The position numbers and the translations under genes were made by a program. Below, piece by piece: positions 42,756-51,389 of a stretch of DNA of 64,000 nucleotides (position 1 is its first letter; each line of letters opens with the position of its first letter). This stretch comes from Chitinophagales bacterium (GTDB lineage Bacteria > Bacteroidota > Bacteroidia > Chitinophagales > Saprospiraceae). The stretch lies in the NCBI GenBank assembly GCA_013299105.1, contig JAAFJY010000034.1, positions 1-64,000 of the forward strand, written 5' to 3'. The notes beneath the pieces were generated by a model. The model made no database searches. It saw nothing but the letters and a program-made list of their open reading frames with translations, and was not told where the DNA came from.

Positions 42756-44237
42756 TTATGGGATGCCCAGGATTTTTTTGGCTTCTGGCAAGGAGATTTT
42801 CTTGCCAGTACCATCGTACACCACAATGAAAGCGTCGTTAATCCCCCATTCCTTGAATGCTTGCCGCACAGCATTGGCCTGCTGGTAGTTGTGGTAGGCA
42901 ACGGTTCGGGCTTTGAACAGGTTGTCTTCTTTAACCACCTGGATCGGGTAGCCGTAACTGCGCCATTTGACCAATTCGGTTTCTGGCGACTGAGGGCCTG
43001 CGGAGAGTTGTATGTAGAAACTGAAGGTCGTACTGCTTGGCACATTCACTGGTGCAGGATTCGACTTGGGGATATTGTTGGCCGGATTGGGTGGAGAAGC
43101 ACCGGGTGTTCCTCTCGATGGCACTGGGCCGTAATTGCTGGCCAAAACCGGGCGTGGTTCAGGCTGTCGATTAGCTGCTGGCTCATTGGCCCGGGGTGGT
43201 GCTGAAATTTCTCTGCTCGAGGTTGTTGTAGCTGGTGGAGTGGTAACAGCATTGGACGTGGCGTAGGAATAGGGTTTTTCCACTTTATTTTCTTGCATCA
43301 CCACCGGCTGGTTCGGGTCTTCGGCGCGGTAAGTAGGGTCTTCCACCGTTTTTTTGTATTGGCTAAACGCCGAAATAAGCCCTTGGGCGATGTGATCCTG
43401 CCCTTGAGTGGTCGACAAGAACTGCTCCTCCCCTGGATTGCTCAAAAAACCAATTTCAGCCAGTATACTAGGCATAGCGGTTGCTTTGAGCACAATAAAA
43501 CCCGCCTGCTTGACTCCGCGGCTGCGACGACCAGTCTGAAAACGGAAGGTACTTTCCACCAATTCAGCAAACTGCAAACTTTGCTTCAAGTAAGCATTTT
43601 GAAACATACTCAACATGATATGTCCCTCCGTCGAGTTGGGGTCATAGTCGTAATTCTTTTGGTAATTATCTTCCATCAAGATGGCAGCGTTTTCCCGCTT
43701 GGCCACCTCTAAGTTGAACTGGGCGGTATGCAAGCCCATCACATAGGTTTCGGTGCCCGAAGTGGCGCTGCTGCCTGGCATGAAATTACAATGGATGGAA
43801 ATGAACAAGTCAGCATTGTTGCGATTGGCAATGGCTGCGCGCTCAAATAGAGGGATAAAAACGTCGGTTTCGCGGGTCATGATGACCTTGATACCGGGGT
43901 ATTGGGCCTTGAACAAATCGGCCATTTTTTTGGACACCGACAATACGATGTTCTTCTCTTTGGTGAACGAACCCAGGCAACCAGGATCATGTCCGCCATG
44001 TCCAGGATCGATGACCACAGTTTTTATCTGATAACCAGGCTTCGCAAAACCGGGTTTTGGATTAACTTTGCGCGTCTTTTCCGCAAATGAGGCCCTGGGT
44101 AGCTTTGGACCAACATTAGCTAAAGAAATGTTAAAGCCCAAAATCAGAAGCGACGCAAAGAGCAGGCCTTTCGTTTGTAGTACCGTTGGTAATACCATTT
44201 GTAGTACCATTTGTAGAAAATTCAAGATTGTAGTCAT
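42756..44237 (-). CDS. N-acetylmuramoyl-L-alanine amidase with SPOR domain
   Basis: Zinc amidase (Amidase_3) that splits peptidoglycan stem peptides from glycan chains during cell separation. In the 493-aa protein the zinc ligands are seen as His80 in IDPGHGGHD, Glu94 in TKEKN and His149 in SIHCN, with the catalytic Glu261 in LAEIGFLSNPGEE. A Pro-rich linker (about 300-400) leads to a SPOR domain (about 408-493, FSFYIQLSAGPQSPETELVKW) that binds denuded glycans at the septum. The true start may be a downstream Met (10 or 14) because the first ATG stands only 5 bp from the divergent ORF. Confidence 0.94.
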   Translation of the reverse strand: MTTILNFLQMVLQMVLPTVLQTKGLLFASLLILGFNISLANVGPKLPRASFAEKTRKVNPKPGFAKPGYQIKTVVIDPGHGGHDPGCLGSFTKEKNIVLSVSKKMADLFKAQYPGIKVIMTRETDVFIPLFERAAIANRNNADLFISIHCNFMPGSSATSGTETYVMGLHTAQFNLEVAKRENAAILMEDNYQKNYDYDPNSTEGHIMLSMFQNAYLKQSLQFAELVESTFRFQTGRRSRGVKQAGFIVLKATAMPSILAEIGFLSNPGEEQFLSTTQGQDHIAQGLISAFSQYKKTVEDPTYRAEDPNQPVVMQENKVEKPYSYATSNAVTTPPATTTSSREISAPPRANEPAANRQPEPRPVLASNYGPVPSRGTPGASPPNPANNIPKSNPAPVNVPSSTTFSFYIQLSAGPQSPETELVKWRSYGYPIQVVKEDNLFKARTVAYHNYQQANAVRQAFKEWGINDAFIVVYDGTGKKISLPEAKKILGIP

Positions 44238-44259
44238 ATAGTATGCGAGTGCGCCATTA

Positions 44260-44267
44260 TAGTATTG
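44260..44267 (+). promoter_or_regulatory. Candidate -7 box for lptD
   Basis: TAGTATTG differs from TAnnTTTG by one base and lies 33 bases before ATG 44300. It falls inside the longest form of the ORF, favouring the later start. Confidence 0.3.
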
Positions 44268-44299
44268 TTCTTCAGCAAACCGGATTGCGTCGAGGCCTC

Positions 44300-47095
44300 A
44301 TGGGCCCTGCCAATGGTATTGCAAGCATCTATAAGCGAGCAATTTGGCCACAAATTACGCATATTAAGACCTGGAAAGCAAACGCCTGCGTTCTATTTTT
44401 ATTTTTCATACTCATCAGCCAGCAACTTAAAGGCCAAAACCCCTACCCTACACTGCCCGACAGTTTGCGTGGCGATACCATCCGCCCTTCAAGCAACGTA
44501 GGCATCCTACAGCCCGGCTCAAAAACCATCCGCTTTTCACCTGATTCATTGGACGCTCCCGTTGAATACGATGCCAAGGACTCAATGGTTTTAGACAACA
44601 TAAATAAAAAAATCTACCTGTACGGACAGGCGGTGATCAAATACCAGGACTTGCAGATTGATGCGGCTTTTGTGGAATTGGATTGGGGCAACAACATGGT
44701 CACTGCTGAGGTAAGAATTGATTCCACCACGGGCAAAATGATCGGCCAACCCCACTTCAAGCAAGGGGAGCAAGTATTCGACGCCAAACGGATGCGCTAC
44801 AATTTCAAGACCCAAAAAGGCATGGTCTATGATGTGCGAACCACCCAAAAAGACATCATCGCACATGGTGCCAAAATGAAGTTCGTCGCTGCACCCAAAC
44901 GCGACAGTACTTCGCAGGATACGGCCAAGGCCAACAACATTATTTTTGGCTCGCGCATGCTTTTCACCACCTGCCAAGACCCCGAACACCCACACTTTGG
45001 CATCCGCAGTCGCAAGCAAAAGATCATCCAGGACAAAATCATCGTGGTGGGGCCTTCTCAGCTCGAAATCATGGGCGTGCCCACGCCACTGGTCCTGCCT
45101 TTTGGTTTTTTTCCCCTCAAAAAACAACGCAGCACAGGCCTGCTTTTCCCACGCGACTACGAATATTCTGAAAACTGGGGCTTTGGCTTGCGCGACATCG
45201 GCTGGTACTTTCCCGTAGGCGACAACCTCAACCTGGCCTTGCGGGGTGATATTTATTTTCGAGGTACTTATGGCATTGGGATTGAAGCCAATTACATCAA
45301 ACGCTACAAGTACCGCATCGGCAGCAATGTGCGCTTCCAATCGCAGATCAGTGAAAATACGGCTACTGGCAAGTTTCAGCGCACCAATAGCTACTCGATT
45401 CAGGGCAACATCAGCCAGGAAACTGGTGCCCACCCCAATGCCCGCATCAATGGCAGCATCAACTTGCAAGGCAATGGTTTTCAAAATCGGGTATTCAACG
45501 ATGCGCAAAGTGTACTTACTTCACAAATCAACTCAAACCTCAACTTCACTAAAAATTGGCCAGGTAAACCTTACTCCCTTACTTCCTCCATCAACCTTTC
45601 GCAAAACATCCGCACCAAGGTGGTATCGGCCAGTTTGCCTAACCTCAATTTTTCGACTGAGACCCTTTACCCCTTTAAGAAGAAAGTGAGTAGTGGCAAG
45701 GAGGCCTGGTACGAAACCATCGCTTTGCGCTATGCTGGTGAAGCCAGAAACAGTTTTGTCACTGCGGATACAGCCATTTTTTCGCGTAAAACCTGGGAAA
45801 ATGCCCTGATTGGTGCCCGCCACAACGCGCAAATGAACACTTCGTTCAAGTTATTCCGCCATTTCAACATCAACCCCAATATCACCTATGATGAGACCTG
45901 GCAATTGAAATCGCTGGAGCGGGAGTTTTTAGAAGCTCCTGTAACCAAATCTCGTCGGGTTTTCGACTTGGTCACCCGCGACTCAATCACGGTAGTGGAT
46001 ACCCTCAGCTACGGGCGGGTGAAGTCGAATGTGATCAATGGGTTTTCACGCTTCAACCAGTTTCAGGCCGGGGTAAGCATGAACACCCGGTTGTTCTTTG
46101 GCCTGAAAACCGGTAAATTCACGCCCTTGCGAGAATTGCGCTGGGAAATGCGCCCCAGTGTTTCTTTCAACTATTCGCCGAATTACCTCAACCCTCGCTT
46201 GGGTTATTTCGACAGCGTACAGGTCGATTCGCGCTTTCCCAATCGCAAGATTCAATACTCGCGCTTCGATTCCATTGCGGTATATGGCACGCCCTCCGCT
46301 TCGGGCAAGCAGATGGCCATTGGTTATAGTTTCAACAACATTTTCCAGGCCAAGGCTTGGAACAAGAAGGATTCTACTTTCAAAAAGCTGAAACTGATCG
46401 ACAACTTCATATTCGGCGGCAACTACAACTTTGCTGCCGACTCGCTCAAGTTCAGCCCGGTGAGTTTCAGTACCACTGCTCGTTTTTTCAAAGGCACCAC
46501 CACCGTTGGCTTCAACATGAGCATGGACCCCTACATTCGCAATGCCCAAGGCATCAGGATCAACAAGTTTGCCTGGAACGAAAATCGACAACTCCTGCGC
46601 TTTGAAAATGCCCGACTCAGCGTGACTACGGACTTGACGGTAGGCAAAATCCGGGCCATTTTCCGAGGGGAGGAAGAGGAGGTGGTGACCGATTTGCGCA
46701 ATCAGCCCGCTAGAAAGAAAAAAGAAGAAAGCAGCGACTTCCTGAGCTTGTTTGAAAACTTTGGCATTTCACACAACATGGACTTTACCTGGCAATCGAC
46801 TGGCCAAGGCACAGAATTTCGCATCGGCTCCAATTCGATCAATGCCCAAGGAAATATCGCCCTGACCAAAAACTGGGCCATCAACGTGGGCAACATCGGC
46901 TACGATTTTGTCAACAAGGGCCTCTCCTACCCCGCTGTTGGTTTTTCCCGCGACTTGCACTGCTGGAACCTGGCCTTCAACTGGCAACCACAGCGCGGCA
47001 CCTATGTGCTCAACCTGGCAGTAAAACCTGGTTCACTGGACTTCTTGAAAATCCCCTATTCCCGCAACAACTTCGACGGTCGGCGCGGGTTTTAG
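44300..47095 (+). CDS. LPS-assembly protein LptD-like (OstA) outer-membrane protein
   Basis: Outer-membrane barrel that inserts lipopolysaccharide. The product is about 931 aa: an N-terminal hydrophobic signal (NACVLFLFFILISQQLKGQ), an OstA jelly-roll domain (about 65-200, with IYLYGQAVIKYQDLQIDAA and GQPHFKQGEQVFDAKRMRYN) and a barrel with the family feature PLVLPFGFFPLKKQRSTGLLFP. The carboxy end lacks a T9SS signal. The start is taken at 44300. An earlier ATG at 44243 stays in frame but stands only 5 bp from the divergent amidase start and leaves no room for a promoter. The neighbourhood (amidase, MlaD) is wholly envelope biogenesis. Confidence 0.9.
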   Translation: MGPANGIASIYKRAIWPQITHIKTWKANACVLFLFFILISQQLKGQNPYPTLPDSLRGDTIRPSSNVGILQPGSKTIRFSPDSLDAPVEYDAKDSMVLDNINKKIYLYGQAVIKYQDLQIDAAFVELDWGNNMVTAEVRIDSTTGKMIGQPHFKQGEQVFDAKRMRYNFKTQKGMVYDVRTTQKDIIAHGAKMKFVAAPKRDSTSQDTAKANNIIFGSRMLFTTCQDPEHPHFGIRSRKQKIIQDKIIVVGPSQLEIMGVPTPLVLPFGFFPLKKQRSTGLLFPRDYEYSENWGFGLRDIGWYFPVGDNLNLALRGDIYFRGTYGIGIEANYIKRYKYRIGSNVRFQSQISENTATGKFQRTNSYSIQGNISQETGAHPNARINGSINLQGNGFQNRVFNDAQSVLTSQINSNLNFTKNWPGKPYSLTSSINLSQNIRTKVVSASLPNLNFSTETLYPFKKKVSSGKEAWYETIALRYAGEARNSFVTADTAIFSRKTWENALIGARHNAQMNTSFKLFRHFNINPNITYDETWQLKSLEREFLEAPVTKSRRVFDLVTRDSITVVDTLSYGRVKSNVINGFSRFNQFQAGVSMNTRLFFGLKTGKFTPLRELRWEMRPSVSFNYSPNYLNPRLGYFDSVQVDSRFPNRKIQYSRFDSIAVYGTPSASGKQMAIGYSFNNIFQAKAWNKKDSTFKKLKLIDNFIFGGNYNFAADSLKFSPVSFSTTARFFKGTTTVGFNMSMDPYIRNAQGIRINKFAWNENRQLLRFENARLSVTTDLTVGKIRAIFRGEEEEVVTDLRNQPARKKKEESSDFLSLFENFGISHNMDFTWQSTGQGTEFRIGSNSINAQGNIALTKNWAINVGNIGYDFVNKGLSYPAVGFSRDLHCWNLAFNWQPQRGTYVLNLAVKPGSLDFLKIPYSRNNFDGRRGF

Positions 47096-47116
47096 CCACG
47101 AATTTCATAATGAGCA

Positions 47117-47213
47117 GTACTTCACCCCGCTTTGCGGTGCATGGAGTGGAACACGGATGCAACGGATAAAACTGATTTTCACGGATTGCCAACATGATTT
47201 TGACCAAAAATCC
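47117..47213 (+). repeat. Solo arm of the 13.8-kb element
   Basis: Matches the left arm at 13757-13850: a CCCCGCTTTGCGG word, then AACACGGATG(C)AACGGAT, AAACTGATTTTCACGGATT, and CCAACATGATTTTGACC. It follows lptD by about 20 bp in a 383-bp gene-free stretch, which also holds a CATAACC-type tract before the next gene. Confidence 0.7.
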
Positions 47214-47440
47214 CAAACCGGGTAACCGAGCGCCAAAGAGCGTGTTTAAATATTGGAGGTTTAGTCAGAAAACGAGTCAAATTTTGGCCAATCAAGGCAG
47301 GAAAAGCGGAGTTATGCAGCGCATAATGAGCATTTTCCTAACGACCTTTATAGACAGGTTGGGCGAAATTGGGCCGTTTTATGGCAAACAAAAAATTTTA
47401 AACATGCTCTAATATCTCACAAAACACCACAGCGAGCCCC

Positions 47441-47476
47441 CAACTCATAACCCATAATTCACAACCCATCACTCAA
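47441..47476 (+). repeat. CATAACC-type border tract before the YheT gene
   Basis: Degenerate heptamers (caactcataacccataattc, then acaacccatcactcaaac) end two bases before the ATG at 47479. Confidence 0.6.
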
Positions 47477-47478
47477 AC

Positions 47479-48456
47479 ATGCCTATTATCCAAAAAACGA
47501 CTTATCCGGGGCCGCCTTGGTACCAAATCAATGGCCATTGGCAGACTATTTTGCCTGCTTTTACCCGCAAAATTGCCCCTTTTGCCTATGAGCGCGAGCG
47601 CCTAGAGTTGTCCGATGGCGATTTTCTGGACCTCGATTGGTTGTGCAATGGCCAAAACAAACTCGTGGTCCTTTCACACGGCCTCGAAGGCAATACAGAT
47701 CGGGTGTACATTCGCATCGCGGCACAGTTTTTTGCCCAACACGGTTACGACGTATTGGCCTGGAATTGCCGCTCTTGCAGCGGGGAGATGAACCGCAACT
47801 TCCGCCTGTACAACCACGGCGAAATTGGCGACATTGGCCTGGTGATCGATCACGCCCTCCAAAAACACCACTACGAACAAGTTTTTCTCATTGGCTACAG
47901 CATGGGTGGCAGCATCAGCGCCAAATACCTGGGAGCCAATGGCGACCAAGTGCCTGCACAAGTGAAAGCAGGGCTGGCTTTTTCTTCTCCTTTCGACCTC
48001 AAAGACAGCGTAGCCCAACTGGAGTTGTCCGAAAATTGGCTCTATCGACTCAAGTTTTTGAAAGCGCTGAAAGCCAAAATCCTGATCAAGGACCAACAGT
48101 TTCCCGGTAGACTAGAAGTGAGCAGGCTCGATAAAATCAAAGTCTGGAAGGATTTCGACGATCACTTCTCCGCCCAATTGGGTGGCTACCGTGATGCCGA
48201 AGATTTTTACCAAAAAGCTTCTGCCAAAAACTTCCTCGGCGGCTTAAAACGCCCATTGCTCTTGGTCAATGCCGAAAACGATCCATTGCTGACCACGGGC
48301 TGTTCGCCAAAAGACCTCGCCCATGAAAACCCTTATTTTTTCCTGGAAAACAGCCGCTTGGGCGGGCACGTGGGCTTTTCGACCCGCGAAAAAGGATCGT
48401 ACAGTTGGATGGAATGGCGGGCCTTGGCGTGGCTGCGAGAAGTTGAGCAAAGGTGA
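47479..48456 (+). CDS. YheT family alpha/beta hydrolase
   Basis: Esterase-like alpha/beta-hydrolase of the YheT/ABHD family. In the 325-aa product the oxyanion/cap motif is LSHGLEGNTDRVY, the nucleophile Ser141 is in GYSMGG, the acid is Asp268 in NAENDPLL and the base His297 is in GGHVGF. The N-terminal PPWYQINGHWQTILPAF block is typical of the family. Substrate unknown; no signal peptide, so it is cytosolic. Border tracts of opposite composition stand on its two sides (before the ATG and across the stop codon). Confidence 0.93.
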   Translation: MPIIQKTTYPGPPWYQINGHWQTILPAFTRKIAPFAYERERLELSDGDFLDLDWLCNGQNKLVVLSHGLEGNTDRVYIRIAAQFFAQHGYDVLAWNCRSCSGEMNRNFRLYNHGEIGDIGLVIDHALQKHHYEQVFLIGYSMGGSISAKYLGANGDQVPAQVKAGLAFSSPFDLKDSVAQLELSENWLYRLKFLKALKAKILIKDQQFPGRLEVSRLDKIKVWKDFDDHFSAQLGGYRDAEDFYQKASAKNFLGGLKRPLLLVNAENDPLLTTGCSPKDLAHENPYFFLENSRLGGHVGFSTREKGSYSWMEWRALAWLREVEQR

Positions 48457-48618
48457 GGGGTTGAGGAGAGGGACCTTCGGCGTAGTCGATCAGGAACATA
48501 TAAATGTCAATATACTTGGCGAATGAATGCTTGATTTTGATTGAAGCCTAAAAATATCCCAGTTGCCCAAACGTGTAACGAAATACCCATTTTACCCTTA
48601 GAATCCTATCAGCGAGCG

Positions 48619-48835
48619 TGCTTCGCAAGAAGCCAAAAACTTTGTAGAATTTGAATTCCAAGGGTAGGTCCTGGCTTCGCAAGAAGCCTAAGATTTATGA
48701 TGCCTTAGGCGTCTTGCGAAGCCAGAAGTTGGGAAATGGGGAGGGAATGACCAATGCTAAAAATCTTGTGCTTCTTGCGAAGCTGGACATTCGGGATGCT
48801 TTAAACCAAAAATTTTTAATGGCCTTGTATTTCGT
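48619..48835 (+). repeat. GNRA-hairpin repeat, copy 2
   Basis: Reverse-orientation counterpart of the copy at 18.6 kb, with hairpins at 48620-48634, 48673-48688, 48708-48723 (one base changed, GGCGTC) and 48770-48783, and shared flanking sequence (TTTGTAGAATTTG, CCAAGGGTAGGTCCTGG, TGTATTTCGTTCC). The gap 48457-48864 holds nothing else. Confidence 0.85.
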
Positions 48836-48864
48836 TCCTAATGCAATTGCTTGAGTATTTGTTA

Positions 48865-49416
48865 TCAAGGCAATAATTCTTCTGCATTTAGGCTGATGTT
48901 GAATTTTTCGATCGTCAAATGACCTTTGGAATTGATTACTTGGCGGTCCTGGTATTGACCTTTTGCTGGATTTTTATAAACCTCAATGCATCTTTCAGGC
49001 AAATTGAGCAACCAACATTCGGGGATACCCGCCTCAGCATACATGGAGATTTTTGAAGCCTGGTCACTGGCCAAAGAAGAGTCTGCAACTTCCATGAGGA
49101 GAATCACATCTTCAGGTCTGGGGTGGGCTTTGGCATACTTGTCTTTGCGCCACTTTAGAATGGAGATGTCTGGAATGGATTCGGAAAAGTCGTCTAAAAC
49201 CACTGGATCCTGCACTCCTATGGTTACTTTTCCCAGTAAATGGGTGAACAATAACTCTACAATCGTTTTTACGCGAGATGCATGGGAGGGACCTACTGGA
49301 CTCATATCTATCAACATGCCTTTGATGAGCTCCACCCGATCTTCGGCAGCAAAAATCCCGGCTTCCTCCATTTGATGGAAAGCTTTGACGGATAATTTAT
49401 GAGCTTGGGTAAGCAT
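48865..49416 (-). CDS. Uma2 family endonuclease-like protein (DUF820), second copy
   Basis: A 183-aa PD-(D/E)XK-fold protein. The family pattern is clear: HKLSVKAFHQMEEAGIFAAEDRVELIKG at the N-terminus, PDISILKWRKDKYA with the catalytic aspartate, and DVILLMEVADSSLASDQASK with the E...K pair, followed by YAEAGIPECWLLNLPERCIEVYKNP. It differs strongly from the Uma2 protein at 31 kb, so the two are not recent duplicates. Like that gene it stands beside a dispersed repeat. Confidence 0.9.
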   Translation of the reverse strand: MLTQAHKLSVKAFHQMEEAGIFAAEDRVELIKGMLIDMSPVGPSHASRVKTIVELLFTHLLGKVTIGVQDPVVLDDFSESIPDISILKWRKDKYAKAHPRPEDVILLMEVADSSLASDQASKISMYAEAGIPECWLLNLPERCIEVYKNPAKGQYQDRQVINSKGHLTIEKFNISLNAEELLP

Positions 49417-49527
49417 GAAAGCGTTTTTTTACAAAAATAAGCATTTTTTTATTGGTGATCAAGCAAAAAGTGAAGAAGAAACGAAGCCTAAGGTTGCTGT
49501 TTCATCAAAAATCACCCCTGAGTTCTA

Positions 49528-49557
49528 TTTGTTAGGGCCAAAAGTCCTGCAACTTTG
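49528..49557 (+). promoter_or_regulatory. -33/-7 promoter of the small secreted-protein pair
   Basis: TTTG (49528-49531) and CAACTTTG (49550-49557; TAnnTTTG with one change) are spaced 18 bases apart, 28 bases before the ATG. Confidence 0.45.
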
Positions 49558-49585
49558 GGTCAACAAAAACCAAAAATCCTAAACC

Positions 49586-50128
49586 ATGACTTTTAAACCC
49601 ATTTTTTCTTTTCTCTTCGTCGGAATGGCAATTTTGCAAGGATCCCTTTGCAGCGCACAGGAGGTGCGCAAGGTGAGTTCCTTGAGTGGTTTCACGGGCA
49701 ATGCGCCCAAATTTGCCACTGTCAAAAATGGCTTATTGACCCCAGGCGCTGGCTTTCAGTTGTACGCTGTCGAAGGCGAGGCAATTTTGCTGATCAACAG
49801 CAAAACGGCCAACGAAGCAGCGATTGCCAAACTGGTGGCCAGCGATAGCAAACTGCAGATGAAACTTTTCGGCGAATCTTACGAAGCGTACAAGAAGAAG
49901 AAAAAAGACAAAAAACCAAAACCTCCGAAAACTCCTGATGAACCGAAAAAAATCCCGGTTTACACTTTCCAGTGCGAAAGTTTGCCCAATTGTAATGGTA
50001 CTTGTGCCGCAGTTTTTAAAGACGATGTTTTCGACGGATGTTTTGGTGCTTGTTGCAACGATGGTGGACCAACTGCGGTACAAGCCATAAGCATCGGAGA
50101 GTCTGACAACCCCATACCTGCGAATTAA
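49586..50128 (+). CDS. Secreted hypothetical protein with Lys-rich linker and Cys-rich tail
   Basis: A 180-aa exported protein: signal peptide (about 1-24), an alpha/beta N-terminal domain (VSSLSGFTGNAPKFATVKNG, where a repeated unit of a serpin- or plug-like fold cannot be recognised) and a basic linker with a KKKKKDKKPKPPKTPDEPKK core (about 112-130). The C-terminal part has seven cysteines (FQCESLPNCNGTCAAVF, GCFGACCNDGG), which could form disulfides or bind metal outside the cell. No family is recognised. A basic 79-aa gene follows after 18 bp. Confidence 0.6.
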   Translation: MTFKPIFSFLFVGMAILQGSLCSAQEVRKVSSLSGFTGNAPKFATVKNGLLTPGAGFQLYAVEGEAILLINSKTANEAAIAKLVASDSKLQMKLFGESYEAYKKKKKDKKPKPPKTPDEPKKIPVYTFQCESLPNCNGTCAAVFKDDVFDGCFGACCNDGGPTAVQAISIGESDNPIPAN

Positions 50129-50146
50129 TCTCAAAACCTCAACTCC

Positions 50147-50386
50147 ATGAAAAAGCTACTCTTTGTACTGGCGATCCTTGCTTTTTTCTCTCAGGATGCA
50201 CTGGCCCAAAGCCGCTCTCATCGCAAAGTAAGCGCACCTAAAAACAACAGATGGCGCGACGATTCCTTGCTGTGGGTAAAACAACCTGGTGCCAAGCAAA
50301 TCAACTCTCCACGCGACGCAGCAAGCGGGCAAGCTACTGGACGGAGAAAACAGCCAGCAGGCCGTCGTAGGGGTAGCCGGAATTAA
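50147..50386 (+). CDS. Small secreted Arg-rich protein
   Basis: A 79-aa product with a signal peptide (MKKLLFVLAILAFFSQDALAQ). The mature part is only about 58 residues and strongly basic (SRSHRKVSAPKNNRWRDD, GRRKQPAGRRRGSRN). It lies 18 bp behind the Cys-rich protein gene, so the two are likely co-transcribed. A small cationic exported protein could bind DNA, polysaccharide or membranes. There is no homology basis for choosing. Confidence 0.6.
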   Translation: MKKLLFVLAILAFFSQDALAQSRSHRKVSAPKNNRWRDDSLLWVKQPGAKQINSPRDAASGQATGRRKQPAGRRRGSRN

Positions 50387-50393
50387 TCAAAGC

Positions 50394-50435
50394 AAAAGCG
50401 CGTAGGCAAGCCAAAATTGTCTACGCGCTTTTTTT
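50394..50435 (+). terminator. Intrinsic terminator behind the small secreted-protein pair
   Basis: AAAAGCGCGTAG / CTACGCGCTTTTTTT stem with a 15-base loop. Confidence 0.85.
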
Positions 50436-50454
50436 CAATTTTGAGGAGTTGAAC

Positions 50455-50488
50455 GTTTGCTAAACTTCCAAAAGTTTGGTAAACGTTC
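50455..50488. repeat. Hairpin identical to the one at 39.61 kb
   Basis: ACGTTTGCTAAACTTCCAAA then AGTTTGGTAAACGT: it differs from the reverse complement of 39613-39646 by one loop base. It lies between convergent genes and is flanked by GTTGA/TCAAC border words. Confidence 0.65.
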
Positions 50489-50504
50489 AACTCCTCAACT
50501 AAAA

Positions 50505-51221
50505 TCATCCCCGCTTCCGAAAATACACGTTCCCACTGATCGACTCCGCCCGAACTGTCGCGCCGCCGCCGTTGATACTGGCGGATACTTTCTTGCTGTA
50601 AGCGCTGCTGTTTTCGCTCATTTTGACATTGAAATCAGTGAAAATTTCGCCAGTTACGCTGCGAAAATCGAGTTGACTAGCTGAGTTGGCAGGGCGATCA
50701 ATGTCCACAAAACCACTGATCGTTTTGGCCCTGATCTCGCCATTGAGGCCCCGGATTTCGATGTTACCCGCAATGGTTTCGATCTGAATGCTAGTATTGG
50801 CGGGCAGGGTGATTTCGTAGTCCACCCGCAAGCAGATGCAATTGCTATTCGAGCCCTCGCTGGCGCTGGGGTTCTTGGGTAGGCTTTTCAGCAAAGAATC
50901 GCAATCATTGCACCAGCAGCAAGAAATTTTGTTCCAATTGATGCTTTTGTCGTAATCCGTATTGATGCTGAGGTTATCGGCTTGGTCACTGATTTCCTGT
51001 ACGTGGATTTTTTTCAAATCCTCACGGGTGGTGGAAATGATGGGTTCATACTTCAGTTCAGCCCGGTCCCAGGTTTTGATCCGGATTTCCTGGCCAAATT
51101 TGAGGTTGAGGTACACCTTTTTGCCCGCAGGCATGGCAAAAGTCTTGCTGCCTTCAGTGTTTTGGGCTTGTCCACTGCAATTGAGCAGCAGGATGAAGAG
51201 GAGGTATAGGTAGTTTTTCAT
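50505..51221 (-). CDS. Secreted DUF4097-type beta-helix-like protein
   Basis: A 238-aa exported protein (signal MKNYLYLLFILLLNCSGQAQ) with successive beta-strand repeats of DUF4097 style: IQIETIAGNIEIRGLNGEIRA, KTISGFVDIDRPANSASQL, VTGEIFTDFNVK and AESISGNVYFRK. A Cys-rich insert (KISCCWCNDCDSL) interrupts the middle. Such adhesin-like proteins commonly lie behind an ECF sigma and anti-sigma pair in Bacteroidota and may form part of the regulon. It is the last gene of the minus-strand cluster at 53.7-50.5 kb. Confidence 0.85.
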   Translation of the reverse strand: MKNYLYLLFILLLNCSGQAQNTEGSKTFAMPAGKKVYLNLKFGQEIRIKTWDRAELKYEPIISTTREDLKKIHVQEISDQADNLSINTDYDKSINWNKISCCWCNDCDSLLKSLPKNPSASEGSNSNCICLRVDYEITLPANTSIQIETIAGNIEIRGLNGEIRAKTISGFVDIDRPANSASQLDFRSVTGEIFTDFNVKMSENSSAYSKKVSASINGGGATVRAESISGNVYFRKRG

Positions 51222-51251
51222 ATCGGGTGATTTTTTACAAGGCGGTTAGTA

Positions 51252-51380
51252 ATAGAGCTAAAATAAACCATTCCAATTTGTTTTTGAGGTTTAGCAAAAA
51301 TATAACGCAACTTCCTTTCATCCAGTTACTTATCTATTTTCACTAAACCCAAATTGGATAGCTTTATTTTTAAACGCTCA
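51252..51380 (-). repeat. Palindromic 130-bp repeat, copy D
   Basis: Reverse copy between the two DUF4097 genes (GAGCTAAAATAAACC at the left, AAACCCAAATTGGATAGCTT then TATTTTTAAACGCTC at the right). The most diverged of the five. Confidence 0.75.
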
Positions 51381-51389
51381 CTTAGGTAA

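Noticed and set aside
44591-45508. 305-codon minus-strand ORF
   Set aside because: Antisense to lptD; no family pattern.
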